Shown: positions 25,485 to 34,668, counted from the stretch's first letter. The stretch is 64,000 nt of DNA from Nocardioides sp. (GCA_020636915.1 JACJWV010000002.1:124001-188000), one strand, 5' to 3'. The notes: generated by a model from the sequence alone, not told the origin. A program made the numbers and translations.

Positions 25485-26405
25485 GTGAAGCTGACCCCCC
25501 GGCTCCGGCGCAGCACCGACGAGGCGACGCCGGCGCCGGACGGACCCCCGCCTCCTCCGCCACCACCTGGCCCGCCGCCGGGCAGTCCGGTGGCGGCGTA
25601 CGTCGGCATCCTGGACGGCCACACGCTCTGGCTCGCCGTCGAGGCCACGCCGGGCACGCTCGCGCTGCGCGACGACGCCGACCAGGTCCACCCGCTCGTC
25701 AGCGACCTGCCCGAGGACGACCCGGCCTACCGGTCCGTCCGCGCCGAGCTGGACACGATCCTCGACGGGACCCCCGGTGAGGGCGGCGGCTTCGACGTGG
25801 TGGTCGTGCCGACCAACGGTCGCCCGCCGCAGCAGGTGTGGGTCCCCCCGTTCCCCTCGCGGCCGACGCGGGTCCCACCGGGCCCGGACGGCCACTGGCA
25901 GCTCACCGTGCTACGCACCCAGGCCGGGATGCTGCGGATCCGGCGACGCCGACCGGCGCCCGGTGCCGAGGTCGTCGCCCTCGACGTCGACGCTGACGGC
26001 ATCCGGGTCACCGTCGGTCCCACCGACGCCACCTCGGTCGACCTGGTCGAGCCCGGTGACGAGGGTGGCGTCGTGGCGTCCTTCACCCTCACCCGCGAGG
26101 GCGACCGGGCGGCGGCGGTGCTGACAGCAGCCGGCCTCCCCGCGTCCGCCACGGCCCCGCTGCGGCTGCAGGTGGGCGGGGTCCCGCTGCGCCGCCGCGC
26201 CAACGACCTGGTCAACCCCCACGCCGCGGTGCTGCTGCCGGTCCTCGTCGAGGAGGAGACCGGCCGCGACCTGCTCCAGATGCGCTGGTCGCCCGACGCG
26301 GCGCTGGTCGCCCGGCTCGTCGCCGACGACGAACCCGACGAGGACGACGACGGGGACGACGACCCGGAGTCCGACGACGACGCAGCCGACGAGGACCCGA
26401 CCTGA
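25485..26405 (+). CDS. Hypothetical protein with Pro-rich N-terminus and acidic tail
   Basis: The 306-aa protein starts at a GTG 7 nt after the preceding stop. Residues 14-35 are Pro/Gly-rich with a run of eight Pro. The middle (about 36-275) is an all-beta-type region with repeated WV, VDL and RVT strands, and the last 30 residues are almost all Asp and Glu. No enzyme motif, signal peptide or membrane segment is seen. Its stop overlaps the start of the GT4-Stealth gene (TGATG), so it may have a role with that enzyme (inference from coupling only). Confidence 0.7.
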   Translation: MKLTPRLRRSTDEATPAPDGPPPPPPPPGPPPGSPVAAYVGILDGHTLWLAVEATPGTLALRDDADQVHPLVSDLPEDDPAYRSVRAELDTILDGTPGEGGGFDVVVVPTNGRPPQQVWVPPFPSRPTRVPPGPDGHWQLTVLRTQAGMLRIRRRRPAPGAEVVALDVDADGIRVTVGPTDATSVDLVEPGDEGGVVASFTLTREGDRAAAVLTAAGLPASATAPLRLQVGGVPLRRRANDLVNPHAAVLLPVLVEEETGRDLLQMRWSPDAALVARLVADDEPDEDDDGDDDPESDDDAADEDPT

Positions 26406-29077
26406 TGCGCATCGCCTACCTGGTCTTCAACCTCGACGGCATGGGCGGGACGTCCCGCTCGGCCGTGACCCAGGCCAACGCGCTCGCCGGCGACCACGAC
26501 GTCCGGCTGGTCAGCGTCACCCGCAGCGCCGACGCACCCCACTACGACATCGACCCGCGGGTCACGGTCGACTACCTCGCCGACGTCCGTCCCGACAGCC
26601 TCGCCGACGACGCGGCCGTCACTACGCTGCACGAGCGGGCGTCCGTGCTGGTGCCGGAGCGCTGGGACGGCCAGTTCTCCGCGCTCACCGACCTCGCGAT
26701 GGCCGAGGAGCTCCCCCGACTCGACGTCGACGTGCTCGTCACGGTCACCCCGGCCCTGCTCGCCGCGGCCACCCAGCTGGTCCCGGACGCCACCGTCCTG
26801 GTCCACCAGGAGCACCGCTCGTCGTCGGACCGCACCTCCGGCCTCGAGCCGCTGCTGGCGTTCGCGCCGCGCGCCGACGTCGTCGCGATGCTGACGCCCA
26901 CGACGGCGGACTGGCTGCGCGAGCAGCTCGGCGAGGTCGCGCCCGAGGTCGCGGTGATGCCCAACCCGCTCCCGCTCGGCTTCACCCCGCGCTCGCGGCT
27001 CGACAACCCGGTGATCATGTCCGCGGGTCGGCTCGTGGTGGAGAAGCAGTTCACCCGCCTCGTCGAGGCCTTCGCCGAGATAGCCGACCAGCTGCCCGGG
27101 TGGCGGCTGCGGATCTACGGCGACGGCCCCCAGCGCAGCGAGATCCGCCGCCAGTCGCGCAAGTTCGGCCTCTACGACCGCGTCGAGCTGCCGGGCAGCA
27201 CGACCGACATGGCCGGGGAGTGGGCCAAGGCGGCGGTGGGTGCGCTCTCCTCGCGCACCGAGGGTTTCCCGCTCGTGGTCCAGGAGGCGATGGCGGCCGG
27301 GGTCCCGGTCGTCAGCCTCGACAGCCCGTCCGGTCCGCGCGAGATCATCCAGCACGACGTCAACGGCCTCCTCGTCGCGCCGGCGTCGGTCGCCGGGCTG
27401 GCGAGCGCACTGCTGCGCGTGGCCTCCGATGCCGAGCTGCGCCACCGGCTCGGCGCGGGTGCCCTGCACACCTCGCGCCAGTACGACGCCGGGGCGCTGG
27501 CCGAGCAGTGGATCGCGATCTTCGCCGACGCGCGCGCCCGCCGCGGCACCCTGGGTCGGGTGGCGGCTCGCATCGCCGCTCCCCGGCGTCGCGTCGCCGC
27601 CGAGACCCCGCCGGCCGACATCACCGGCGTGACCCCGGCGGCCGCACGGCGGGTGGCCCTCACCGCCGCGGTCGACATCGTCCGGGCGGTCACCGACGAG
27701 TGGTTCGTGATCCCGCCCCACGAGTCCACCGACCCGGCGGTGGTGATGCCCATGGACGTGCGCGACGCCTTCCTGGCACGTCTGGCCGAGGCCGACCTGC
27801 CGCCGTACCTCTCCCTGCGCGACCCCGACAACTCCGGCTGGCCCGAGCGCCGCGGCGTGGTCGCGGAGCTCGCGACCGACCTGCGCCGCGGACGCCGCGG
27901 ACGCGTGTACCTCGAGCCGTGGCCCGAGCACGGCGAGCACGGCAGCGTGCTGGGCCAGGGCTGCGGCGTGAGCGTGCAGTTCTGGGAGACCAGCCCGCAG
28001 GGCGAGCTGGCCTCACCCGGGCCGAACCGCTACGCACGACGGATCCCGCGCGGCACGGCGACCGTGGACGCCGAGGTGGAGGGCGTGCGGGTGCGCACCC
28101 TGCCCCTGATGGCCGGCCCGACCGTCAACGAGTGCACGTTCCCGGTCGACGTCGTCTACACCTGGGTCGACGGCGAGGACCCGGCTTGGAACGCCGCCCG
28201 CGAGGAGCGCCTCGCGCAGCTGACGGGGACGGCGCTGACCCGCGAGGCCAGTGGCCGAGCGCGCTTCATGTCCCGCGACGAGCTGCGCTACTCGATGCGC
28301 AGCCTGCACCTCTTCGCGCCGTGGGTCCGCCACATCCACCTGGTCACCGCCGGCCAGGTCCCCGGCTGGCTCGACACCTCGCACCCGCAGGTGACCGTCG
28401 TCGACCACCGCGACATCCTTCCCGCCGACGCGCTGCCCACCTTCAACTCGCACGCCATCGAGACCGCGCTGCATCGGGTTCCCGACCTCGCAGAGCACTT
28501 CGTCTACTTCAACGACGACATGCTGCTGGGCCGCCCGCTTCGCCCTGAAGCGTTCTTCTCGTCAGCGGGGCTGTTCGCAACATTCTTCTCGGACAACCCG
28601 ATCGGACTCGATGACATGCCCGACGCGCCTCCGTTCGTCAGGGCAGCGCGCAACAACCGGGACCTGCTCCACGAGGCCTTCGGCGTGGTCACGACGAGCA
28701 ACCTCGCGCATGCGCCATACCCTCACCGGCGCTCGGTGTTGCACGAGGTCGAGCGGCGGTTCCCCGAGGCGGTCGCGCGGACCACTCGATCACCCTTCCG
28801 GTCCGACACCGACGTGTCGATGCTCAGCTCGCTCGGCCAGCACTACGGCTTGATGAGCGGCACGTCGTACATCGGCGAGGCGGCGTTGGAGTTCGTCAAT
28901 CTCAGCAACAGCGACGTGAACCGACAGCTGCGACAGCTCCTACAGCGCCAGCAGGACTTCCTCTGCCTCGGGGACCACCACGATCACGCGTTGAGCCAGG
29001 CCACGCTCGAGCGGATCCTCGCTGACTGGTTCGAGGCGTACTTCCCGGTCGCCGCGCCCTGGGAGCTCACCTCCTGA
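26405..29077 (+). CDS. Fusion of a GT4 glycosyltransferase and a Stealth-type hexose-phosphate transferase
   Basis: The 890-aa protein has two enzymes in one chain. Residues about 1-380 form a GT-B glycosyltransferase of family GT4: N-terminal MRIAYLVFNLDGMGGTSRS, then SAGRLVVEKQF, RIYGDGPQRSEI and the EX7E motif in RTEGFPLVVQEAM. Residues about 575-890 show the Stealth conserved regions: CR1 VDVVYTWVDGEDPAW, CR2 SRDELRYSMRSLHLFAPWVR, CR3 HFVYFNDDMLLG and a C-terminal FLCLGDHHDH CR4-like segment. Stealth enzymes move sugar-1-phosphates into capsule or wall phosphoglycans. The middle (380-575) is unassigned. Codon use becomes less GC-biased after about 28530. The 3' end overlaps the convergent sulfotransferase by 11 nt. 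Confidence 0.88.
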   Translation: MRIAYLVFNLDGMGGTSRSAVTQANALAGDHDVRLVSVTRSADAPHYDIDPRVTVDYLADVRPDSLADDAAVTTLHERASVLVPERWDGQFSALTDLAMAEELPRLDVDVLVTVTPALLAAATQLVPDATVLVHQEHRSSSDRTSGLEPLLAFAPRADVVAMLTPTTADWLREQLGEVAPEVAVMPNPLPLGFTPRSRLDNPVIMSAGRLVVEKQFTRLVEAFAEIADQLPGWRLRIYGDGPQRSEIRRQSRKFGLYDRVELPGSTTDMAGEWAKAAVGALSSRTEGFPLVVQEAMAAGVPVVSLDSPSGPREIIQHDVNGLLVAPASVAGLASALLRVASDAELRHRLGAGALHTSRQYDAGALAEQWIAIFADARARRGTLGRVAARIAAPRRRVAAETPPADITGVTPAAARRVALTAAVDIVRAVTDEWFVIPPHESTDPAVVMPMDVRDAFLARLAEADLPPYLSLRDPDNSGWPERRGVVAELATDLRRGRRGRVYLEPWPEHGEHGSVLGQGCGVSVQFWETSPQGELASPGPNRYARRIPRGTATVDAEVEGVRVRTLPLMAGPTVNECTFPVDVVYTWVDGEDPAWNAAREERLAQLTGTALTREASGRARFMSRDELRYSMRSLHLFAPWVRHIHLVTAGQVPGWLDTSHPQVTVVDHRDILPADALPTFNSHAIETALHRVPDLAEHFVYFNDDMLLGRPLRPEAFFSSAGLFATFFSDNPIGLDDMPDAPPFVRAARNNRDLLHEAFGVVTTSNLAHAPYPHRRSVLHEVERRFPEAVARTTRSPFRSDTDVSMLSSLGQHYGLMSGTSYIGEAALEFVNLSNSDVNRQLRQLLQRQQDFLCLGDHHDHALSQATLERILADWFEAYFPVAAPWELTS

Positions 29078-30092
29078 AGCGCCGCCGACCGTCCGTGCCA
29101 TCGACCTGCTTGCGCAGCTCCGCGACCTCGGCTCGAAGTCTCTCGATCCGCTCATCCTTGGCGGCGAGCCTCGCCTGCCACTTCTTCCGAGCAGCCGCGA
29201 CCTGGAAGGTGGTCTCGTCCAGCGCGACCGCAGCGGCGGTCTCGTAGAGCTCGACGTACTCGCCGCGGATCTTGTCGAGGTCGTCGATGGCCCCGGCGTC
29301 CGCGGGATCGGCGGCCAGGAGCTTCGCCGTGGACCAGGTCCGTTCGGCAAGATCGACCAGGTCGCGGTGGACCATCAGTCCCTCCCACACCGCAGCCGAA
29401 CGGTTCAGGGACGCAGTGAGGAAGTCGTCGACCGGGTGGGGGGCCGTCAGGTCGCCGAGCGGCACCTCCATCTGGCTGCACGCCCGCGTCATCGTCGCGC
29501 GCCAGTCCTCGATGAGGTCGTAGTAGGGGACGAAGGCGCGCGGGTTGGACCGCGTGACCCGCTCGGTCTCGAAGACGGAGTTCATCCACGCCGCCACGTT
29601 CGTCGTCTCGCGCTGACGGCGGAACTGGTCACTTCGCTCGGTGAGGTAGGCCGAGTCGCGCGAACGCACCACCTGGGTGGGGTGACGAAGCATGGTCAGG
29701 CTCGACAGCTCAGCGCCGAGATCGCTCGCCACGCGCGCCCACATGGGGTACACCCAGTAGGCGCGCGTCTCCTTGATGGCGAAGATCGTGCCTGCGGGCT
29801 CGGCAGCGAACTGCTCGGACAGCCACTCCCGCAGCTGCGCCTCGACCTCGGGGGTGACCGCCTCCATCGCGACACGCCCCGCGTCGGGACGCGAGTCGAT
29901 GGTGCGGACGGGGATGGCGTTGAGGAGGTACTTGTGGAAGTCGGCCACCCACAGTGGCTCGTAATAACCCCGCGGATTGCGCTCGTCGGTCTGGACCTCC
30001 GGCTGGGGGATGTGGAGGCCGAGCCGCTTGAGGGTGCCGGCGACACTGCTGGTCCCGCTCCTCCCCGAGCCGGTCACGATCACGAGCTTCAT
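29067..30092 (-). CDS. Sulfotransferase-family protein with C-terminal coiled coil
   Basis: The 341-aa protein begins MKLVIVTGSGRSGTSSVAG, the PAPS 5'-phosphosulfate-binding loop, and has LRHPTQVVRSRDSAY as the 3'-phosphate-binding element. Residues about 285-330 form a charged helix (AARKKWQARLAAKDERIERL) ending in an Arg-rich tail, likely a coiled coil. Acceptor unknown; a surface glycan or glycolipid is plausible given the adjacent GT4-Stealth gene. Codon use contains many non-GC third positions, unlike the neighbours, suggesting transfer. A TAGCCT hexamer, overlapping the tsaE stop, lies 7 nt before the ATG and may drive a leaderless transcript. Confidence 0.85.
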   Translation of the reverse strand: MKLVIVTGSGRSGTSSVAGTLKRLGLHIPQPEVQTDERNPRGYYEPLWVADFHKYLLNAIPVRTIDSRPDAGRVAMEAVTPEVEAQLREWLSEQFAAEPAGTIFAIKETRAYWVYPMWARVASDLGAELSSLTMLRHPTQVVRSRDSAYLTERSDQFRRQRETTNVAAWMNSVFETERVTRSNPRAFVPYYDLIEDWRATMTRACSQMEVPLGDLTAPHPVDDFLTASLNRSAAVWEGLMVHRDLVDLAERTWSTAKLLAADPADAGAIDDLDKIRGEYVELYETAAAVALDETTFQVAAARKKWQARLAAKDERIERLRAEVAELRKQVDGTDGRRRFRR

Positions 30093-30102
30093 GGCCAGGA
30101 GG

Positions 30103-31026
30103 CTATCCGAGCCCCCGGAACGAGAGCGCGTGCCACCGGGGACCGACGGGCGTGATCTCCACCCGGCGCGGGTCGAGACCGTCGTGCGGGGCGTCGCCGC
30201 GCACGATCGCGACCTCCAGCCGCGACTCCGAGAGACCTTCGGCGAGGCCCTCCCCCCACTCGACGACGGTGACCGCGTCGTCGAGCGCGGTGTCGAGGTC
30301 GAGGTCGTCGAGCTCGTCGAGCCCGCCCAGGCGGTAGGCGTCGACGTGCACCAGGTCGGGCCCGCCCACGGTCGAGGGGTGGACCCGGGCGATCACGAAC
30401 GTCGGCGAGGTGACCGCGCCCCGCACACCGAGGCCGGCGCCGAGCCCCTGGGTGAACGTGGTCTTGCCCGCGCCGAGCTCGCCGCTGAGCACGATCAGGT
30501 CCCCGCGGGCCAGCTGACCGGCCAGGGATCGGCCGAGCCCGCGCATCGCCTCGGCGTCGGGCGCCTGGAAGACGTGGGTGCGCAGCGGCCGGCGCAGCTC
30601 GACGTTGGGCGACTCGCGCCGGATCTCCCGGAACCCCTGCCGCTCCCAGAACCGGATCGTCGCGGGCAGCTCCTCGCGGGCGACCACCGTCAGGTCGTCG
30701 GATCCCTCGGCCACCTCGACCGCGGCCTCGATCAGCTCGGCCGCGACCCCGTGGCCCTGCGCGGCCGGCGTGACGCCGAACCGGCGCAGGTAGGTCGTGC
30801 TCCCGACCGGGTCGAGCACCAGCGCGCCGACCGGCTCGTCGCCCAGGCAGGCCAGCAGCCCGCCGTGGACGGCCAGCTTCTCGGCGATGGTCTCCTCGGT
30901 CTCCAGCAGCGCGGCCGCGGGTGGGTCGAGCGGCGGGCGCGCCGCGAACGCCGCGCGCACGACCGCCAGCACCTGCGGCGCCGCCTCCGGGCCGACCCGC
31001 ACGACCCGCACCACCCGCACCGTCAC
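30103..31026 (-). CDS. tsaE: GNAT acetyltransferase fused to TsaE (tRNA t6A ATPase)
   Basis: The 307-aa protein starts at a GTG overlapping the hydrolase stop (GTGA); a longer upstream frame is not needed. Residues 1-145 are a GNAT domain with RRFGVTPAAQGHGVAAELIE (acetyl-CoA loop) and IRFWERQGFREI. Residues about 150-307 are TsaE: Walker A GELGAGKTT (182-190), SPTFVI, LVHVDAYRL and VVEWGEGL. TsaE is the ATPase of the threonylcarbamoyl-adenosine tRNA modification complex. The usual next genes tsaB, rimI and tsaD are absent; the sulfotransferase starts 10 nt downstream. Confidence 0.9.
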   Translation of the reverse strand: MTVRVVRVVRVGPEAAPQVLAVVRAAFAARPPLDPPAAALLETEETIAEKLAVHGGLLACLGDEPVGALVLDPVGSTTYLRRFGVTPAAQGHGVAAELIEAAVEVAEGSDDLTVVAREELPATIRFWERQGFREIRRESPNVELRRPLRTHVFQAPDAEAMRGLGRSLAGQLARGDLIVLSGELGAGKTTFTQGLGAGLGVRGAVTSPTFVIARVHPSTVGGPDLVHVDAYRLGGLDELDDLDLDTALDDAVTVVEWGEGLAEGLSESRLEVAIVRGDAPHDGLDPRRVEITPVGPRWHALSFRGLG

Positions 31027-32096
31027 GCGACGGTCCCCGTCGCCGCGAGCAGCTTGTCGAGCTCGCCGTTCACCTCGTCGGACCTCTCGAGGATGACCAT
31101 GTGCCCCGCCCCGTGACACTCGAGCAGGGTCGAGCGCGCGATACGGGCCTGCAACTTGCGGCTGTGCCCGATCGAGGTGAGCTTGTCCTCGGTGCCGCAG
31201 ATGACCGCGGTCGGGACGCTGGCGAGGTTGGCGACGTGCTCGAACTTGTCGAGCTCGGCGAAGCCGGGGAAGAACTCGGCCACCACCTCGAAGGGAGTCG
31301 CCGCCAGCATCCGGTCGACGAAGGCGACGTACGACGCGGGCACGTCGTCACCGAACGCGAGCTCGTCGGTGGCCACGAGGGCGACGTTGCGGCCGACGCG
31401 GCGCAGGCCGTCGACCACGCGGTGCCCGCGGGCCAGGGTGGAGACGCCGCGGTGCAGCGGGAGCGAGCCGGCCCAGCCGGGGACCATCGGGAACAGGATG
31501 CGGCTGGGGTCCAGGCCGCCGGCCGTGGTCGAGATCAGCGCGGTGCCCACGATCCGGTCACCGAACAGCTCGGGGTGCTGTTCGGCGAGCGCGACGATCG
31601 TCATCCCGCCCATCGAGTGGCCGACCAGCACCACCGGCCCCTCCGGGACGACGTGGTCGAGCACCGTCAGCAGGTCGTGGCCGAGCTGGTCGATGGTGGC
31701 GTGACCGATCGGAGAGCGGCCAGACCGGCCGTGCGAGCGCTGGTCGTAGTAGACCGCGCGCACCCGGCCGCGGTAGTGCTCGCGCTGGAAGTGCCAGCAG
31801 TCGAGGTTGAGCGAGTAGCCGTGGCAGAAGACCAGCGTCACGTCCGGCGCCACGTCCGGCGCCGCGTCACCGGACCCTGCCTCGCCGGACCATGCCTCGT
31901 CGACCTCCACGTGCAGCGGCGTCCCGTCGTCGGCGACGACGATGACCGGCTCGGAGTGCAGGGACCCGAACGCGGGGTTGTCGTCGGGGTGGCGCCTGCT
32001 GATCGCCCGCCGTTGCAGGCTGGCGATCCCGGCGCCGGCCGCCGCGGCGGCGATCGCCGTGGCCGTGGCGCCGATCAGGTGGGTGCGGGCCCTCAT
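31023..32096 (-). CDS. Alpha/beta hydrolase
   Basis: The 357-aa protein has an N-terminal hydrophobic segment (about 7-25, signal or anchor). The hydrolase core shows LVFCHGYSLNLDCW (oxyanion region), VYYDQRSHGRS and the nucleophile elbow LVGHSMGGM; a late Asp in ICGTEDKLTS and His in CHGAGHMVIL complete the triad. It resembles lipase/esterase or epoxide-hydrolase-like proteins; substrate is unknown. It is coupled by ATGA to alr and by GTGA to the GNAT-TsaE gene, the standard order alr-hydrolase-tsaE in this group. Confidence 0.9.
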   Translation of the reverse strand: MRARTHLIGATATAIAAAAAGAGIASLQRRAISRRHPDDNPAFGSLHSEPVIVVADDGTPLHVEVDEAWSGEAGSGDAAPDVAPDVTLVFCHGYSLNLDCWHFQREHYRGRVRAVYYDQRSHGRSGRSPIGHATIDQLGHDLLTVLDHVVPEGPVVLVGHSMGGMTIVALAEQHPELFGDRIVGTALISTTAGGLDPSRILFPMVPGWAGSLPLHRGVSTLARGHRVVDGLRRVGRNVALVATDELAFGDDVPASYVAFVDRMLAATPFEVVAEFFPGFAELDKFEHVANLASVPTAVICGTEDKLTSIGHSRKLQARIARSTLLECHGAGHMVILERSDEVNGELDKLLAATGTVA

Positions 32097-33196
32097 GCGT
32101 GGTCGAACCTCCGTCGGAATCGGCCCCCGATGCGCGTGACGATCTCGTAGGAGATCGTGCCGGCGGCCTCGGCCCAGTCCTGGGCGGTCGGTTCGCCGTG
32201 GGACCCGGGGCCGAAGAGCGTCACGTCGGCGCCGGGGCCCGGGTCATCGCTGCCGAGGTCGACGACGAGCTGGTCCATGCAGACCCGACCGCGCAGCGGG
32301 CGCTGCTTGCCGTCGACGAGCACGTGGGCGGCGTTGCTGGCGTGGCGCGGGACGCCGTCGCCGTACCCGACCGGCACCAGGCCGACCGTCGTGTCGGTCT
32401 CCGCGTGCCAGGTGTGGCCGTAGGAGACGCCCGCGCCGGCGGCGATGTGCTTGGTCATCGCCAGGCTCGCCCGAGCGGTCATCGCGGGCACGAGGCCGAG
32501 GTCGGGGGTCTCCCCCGGCGCGGGGTCGAGGCCGTACGAGGCCAGCCCGAACCGCACCAGGTCGAAACGGCTGCTCGGGCGCAGGATGCCGGCGGCCGAG
32601 TTGGCGAGGTGGCGCGCCTCGGGACGGAGCTCGTGCGCGACCTCCAGCGCCTCGCGGAAGGCCCGCTCCTGGGCGTCGTTCGCCGGGTGGTCGGGCTCGT
32701 CGCTGGCGGCGAAGTGCGACCAGAGGCCCGTGACCCGCCAGCTGTCCTCCCGCTCGCCCTGCAGGGCGCGGGCGACGACGGCCGGCCAGTCGGCCGCGGT
32801 GGCCCCGCCGCGCGACAGGCCGGTGTCGACCTTGAGCTGGACCCGCGCCGGCCGCCCGGTCGCGGCGATCGCGTCGAGCTCGGCCACGCCGTAGGCGGTG
32901 ACGTCGACGTCGGCGTCGATGGCGGCGGCCCAGTCGTCACCGGGGACGGTCAGCCAGCAGAGCAGGCGCCCGGTGTCGCCCGCCGCGCGGAGCGCCAGCG
33001 CCTCGTCGATCGTCGCGACCCCGAGCCACTCCGAGCCGGCCTCGCGGGCCGCCCGGGCGACCTCGACCATGCCGTGCCCGTAGCCGTCGGCCTTGACGAC
33101 GGTCATCGACGGCACGCCGGTCAGCTCCCGCAGCGTGCGCACGTTGTGCCGGACCGCGTCGAGATCGACGACGATCTCGGCACGCGGGGCGGTCAT
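32093..33196 (-). CDS. alr: Alanine racemase
   Basis: The 367-aa PLP enzyme makes D-alanine for peptidoglycan. The PLP Lys lies in MTVVKADGYGHGM; the catalytic Tyr is in GVSYGHTW; other motifs are VDTGLSRGGA, GLASYG and RVCMDQLVVDLG. The ATG at MTAPRAE is chosen because it gives normal length; GACAAT lies 7 nt before it, suggesting a possible leaderless start. The nnr gene ends 16 nt upstream. Downstream coupling by ATGA to the hydrolase. Confidence 0.95.
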   Translation of the reverse strand: MTAPRAEIVVDLDAVRHNVRTLRELTGVPSMTVVKADGYGHGMVEVARAAREAGSEWLGVATIDEALALRAAGDTGRLLCWLTVPGDDWAAAIDADVDVTAYGVAELDAIAATGRPARVQLKVDTGLSRGGATAADWPAVVARALQGEREDSWRVTGLWSHFAASDEPDHPANDAQERAFREALEVAHELRPEARHLANSAAGILRPSSRFDLVRFGLASYGLDPAPGETPDLGLVPAMTARASLAMTKHIAAGAGVSYGHTWHAETDTTVGLVPVGYGDGVPRHASNAAHVLVDGKQRPLRGRVCMDQLVVDLGSDDPGPGADVTLFGPGSHGEPTAQDWAEAAGTISYEIVTRIGGRFRRRFDHA

Positions 33197-33212
33197 GCGG
33201 TCGATTGTCCCA

Positions 33213-34589
33213 TCACGGGGTCGGCAGGCTGCGGACGGCGTCCGGGACGGCGCTCGCCACCGCGCCCGCGACGAGCGGTCCACCACGCCCGGCGAGGGTC
33301 GCCGCGGCCCCGTGCAGCCAGGAGCCGACCGACGCCGCGTCGTACGGCGTCAGCCCGGCGGCGAGCAGCGCGCCGATGAGTCCGCCCAGCACGTCGCCGG
33401 CACCGGCCGTGGCCAGCCACGGGGTGCCGGTCGTGGTCACCCGCGTCCGGCCGTCGGGGGCGCAGATCAGCGTGTGGCGACCCTTGAGCAGCACCGTGGC
33501 GCCGTACCTCTCCGCCGCGTGGCGCGCGTGGTGCAGCGGGCGGCGTTCGACCTCCGCGCGGTCGAGGTCGAGCATCGCGGCCAGCTCCCCGGCGTGGGGG
33601 GTGAGGACCGCGTCGGGCAGTGGACCGCGGACGTGCTGGAGGGCGTCGGCGTCGACGACGAGCGGCACCTCGTCCGCGAGCGCGGCCGCCAGCTCGTCGC
33701 CGGCGTGCTCGCCGCCGCCGGACCCGACCACCCAGGCCTGCACGCGGCCCTCGCCGACGACCTCGGGGTGCGCCTCGCGGACGCGGTCGGCGACGGCGCG
33801 CTCGCCGACGTACCGGACCATGCCGCACAGCCCGGTGGCGGCGCCGGCGACGCTGAGCAGGGCGGCACCGGGGTACTGCGTGCTGCCCGCCCGGACCCCC
33901 ACCACGCCGCGGAGGTACTTCTGGGCGTCGGGCGAGGGGCGCGGGACGAGCGCGGCCACGTCGGCGGGCTGCAGGGCCTCCACCGCCGCCGGGGGAAGGT
34001 CGAGGCCGATGTCGACCAGGTGCACCGCCCCGCTGGCGCGAGCCGCCGGGTCCACGAGGTGGCAGACCTTGTGGGTGCCGAAGGTGACGGTCACGTCGGC
34101 GGTCACGTGCGGCCCCTCGACCTCCCCGCTGTCGACCTCGACGCCGCTGGGCGTGTCCACCGCGACGACCGGGACCCCCTCGACCGCCGCCAGAGCCGCC
34201 TGCGCCTCGGGCCGCAGACCGCCGCGCCCGCCGATGCCGACGATGCCGTCGACCACGAGGTCGGGTCGCCGCGGGCCGCCCGTGATCGTCCGTCCGCCCG
34301 CCCGCCGCAGTGCCTGCACCCCGGCCGCGTGCGCCCGGTCGGAGAGCAGCCACGCCTCGACCCGCACGCCGCGGCGCGACAGCAGCACGCCGGCGTACAG
34401 CGCGTCGCCGCCGTTGTCGCCTGAGCCGACCAGCAGCAGCACGCGCCGGCCGTACGCCGTGCCGAGGAGGTCGAGCGCCGCGTGGGCGAGCCCGGCCGCG
34501 GCCCGCTGCATGAGCGCGCCCTCCGGCAGCCGGCTCATCAGCTCCGCCTCCGCCGCCCGCACCTGCTCGACCGTGTGCGCGCTCCTCAT
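33213..34589 (-). CDS. nnr: Bifunctional NAD(P)HX epimerase / ADP-dependent NAD(P)HX dehydratase
   Basis: The 458-aa protein repairs hydrated NADH/NADPH. The N-terminal YjeF epimerase domain shows MQRAAAGLAHAAL, LVGSGDNGGDALYAG and VDTPSGVEVDSG. The C-terminal ribokinase-like dehydratase domain (from about residue 215) shows LTPHAGELAAML, TVLLKGRHTLI and TGTPWLATAGAGDVLGGLIGALLA. A TAGCGT hexamer lies 6 nt before the ATG, so the transcript is probably leaderless. It is the first gene of the nnr-alr-hydrolase-tsaE series. Confidence 0.95.
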   Translation of the reverse strand: MRSAHTVEQVRAAEAELMSRLPEGALMQRAAAGLAHAALDLLGTAYGRRVLLLVGSGDNGGDALYAGVLLSRRGVRVEAWLLSDRAHAAGVQALRRAGGRTITGGPRRPDLVVDGIVGIGGRGGLRPEAQAALAAVEGVPVVAVDTPSGVEVDSGEVEGPHVTADVTVTFGTHKVCHLVDPAARASGAVHLVDIGLDLPPAAVEALQPADVAALVPRPSPDAQKYLRGVVGVRAGSTQYPGAALLSVAGAATGLCGMVRYVGERAVADRVREAHPEVVGEGRVQAWVVGSGGGEHAGDELAAALADEVPLVVDADALQHVRGPLPDAVLTPHAGELAAMLDLDRAEVERRPLHHARHAAERYGATVLLKGRHTLICAPDGRTRVTTTGTPWLATAGAGDVLGGLIGALLAAGLTPYDAASVGSWLHGAAATLAGRGGPLVAGAVASAVPDAVRSLPTP

Positions 34590-34618
34590 GTGGCCACGCT
34601 AGCGGTCCCCGGGTGGAT

Positions 34619-34668
34619 GGGTCGTGTGCCTGAGAACTACCTAGGGGTAGGTCTCAGGCACACGACTC
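34619..34668. repeat. Palindromic repeat, copy 2 of GTCGTGTGCCTGAGA family
   Basis: Perfect 15-bp arms (34621-34635 and 34652-34666) extend through one A-G mismatch into an inner CTACC/GGTAG stem with TAGG loop. It lies directly upstream of the frameshifted DUF559 gene and between it and the divergent nnr gene. Confidence 0.9.

Noticed and set aside
23132..25657. 841-codon minus-strand open frame
   Set aside because: Opposes the GH16-like gene, ligC and the next gene, all with recognisable features or operon spacing; the product has no motif.
30103..31119. Longer start for the GNAT-TsaE protein at 31119
   Set aside because: The extra N-terminus is Arg/Gly-rich read-through of the hydrolase gene; the GTG at 31026 overlaps the upstream stop as in neighbouring genes.
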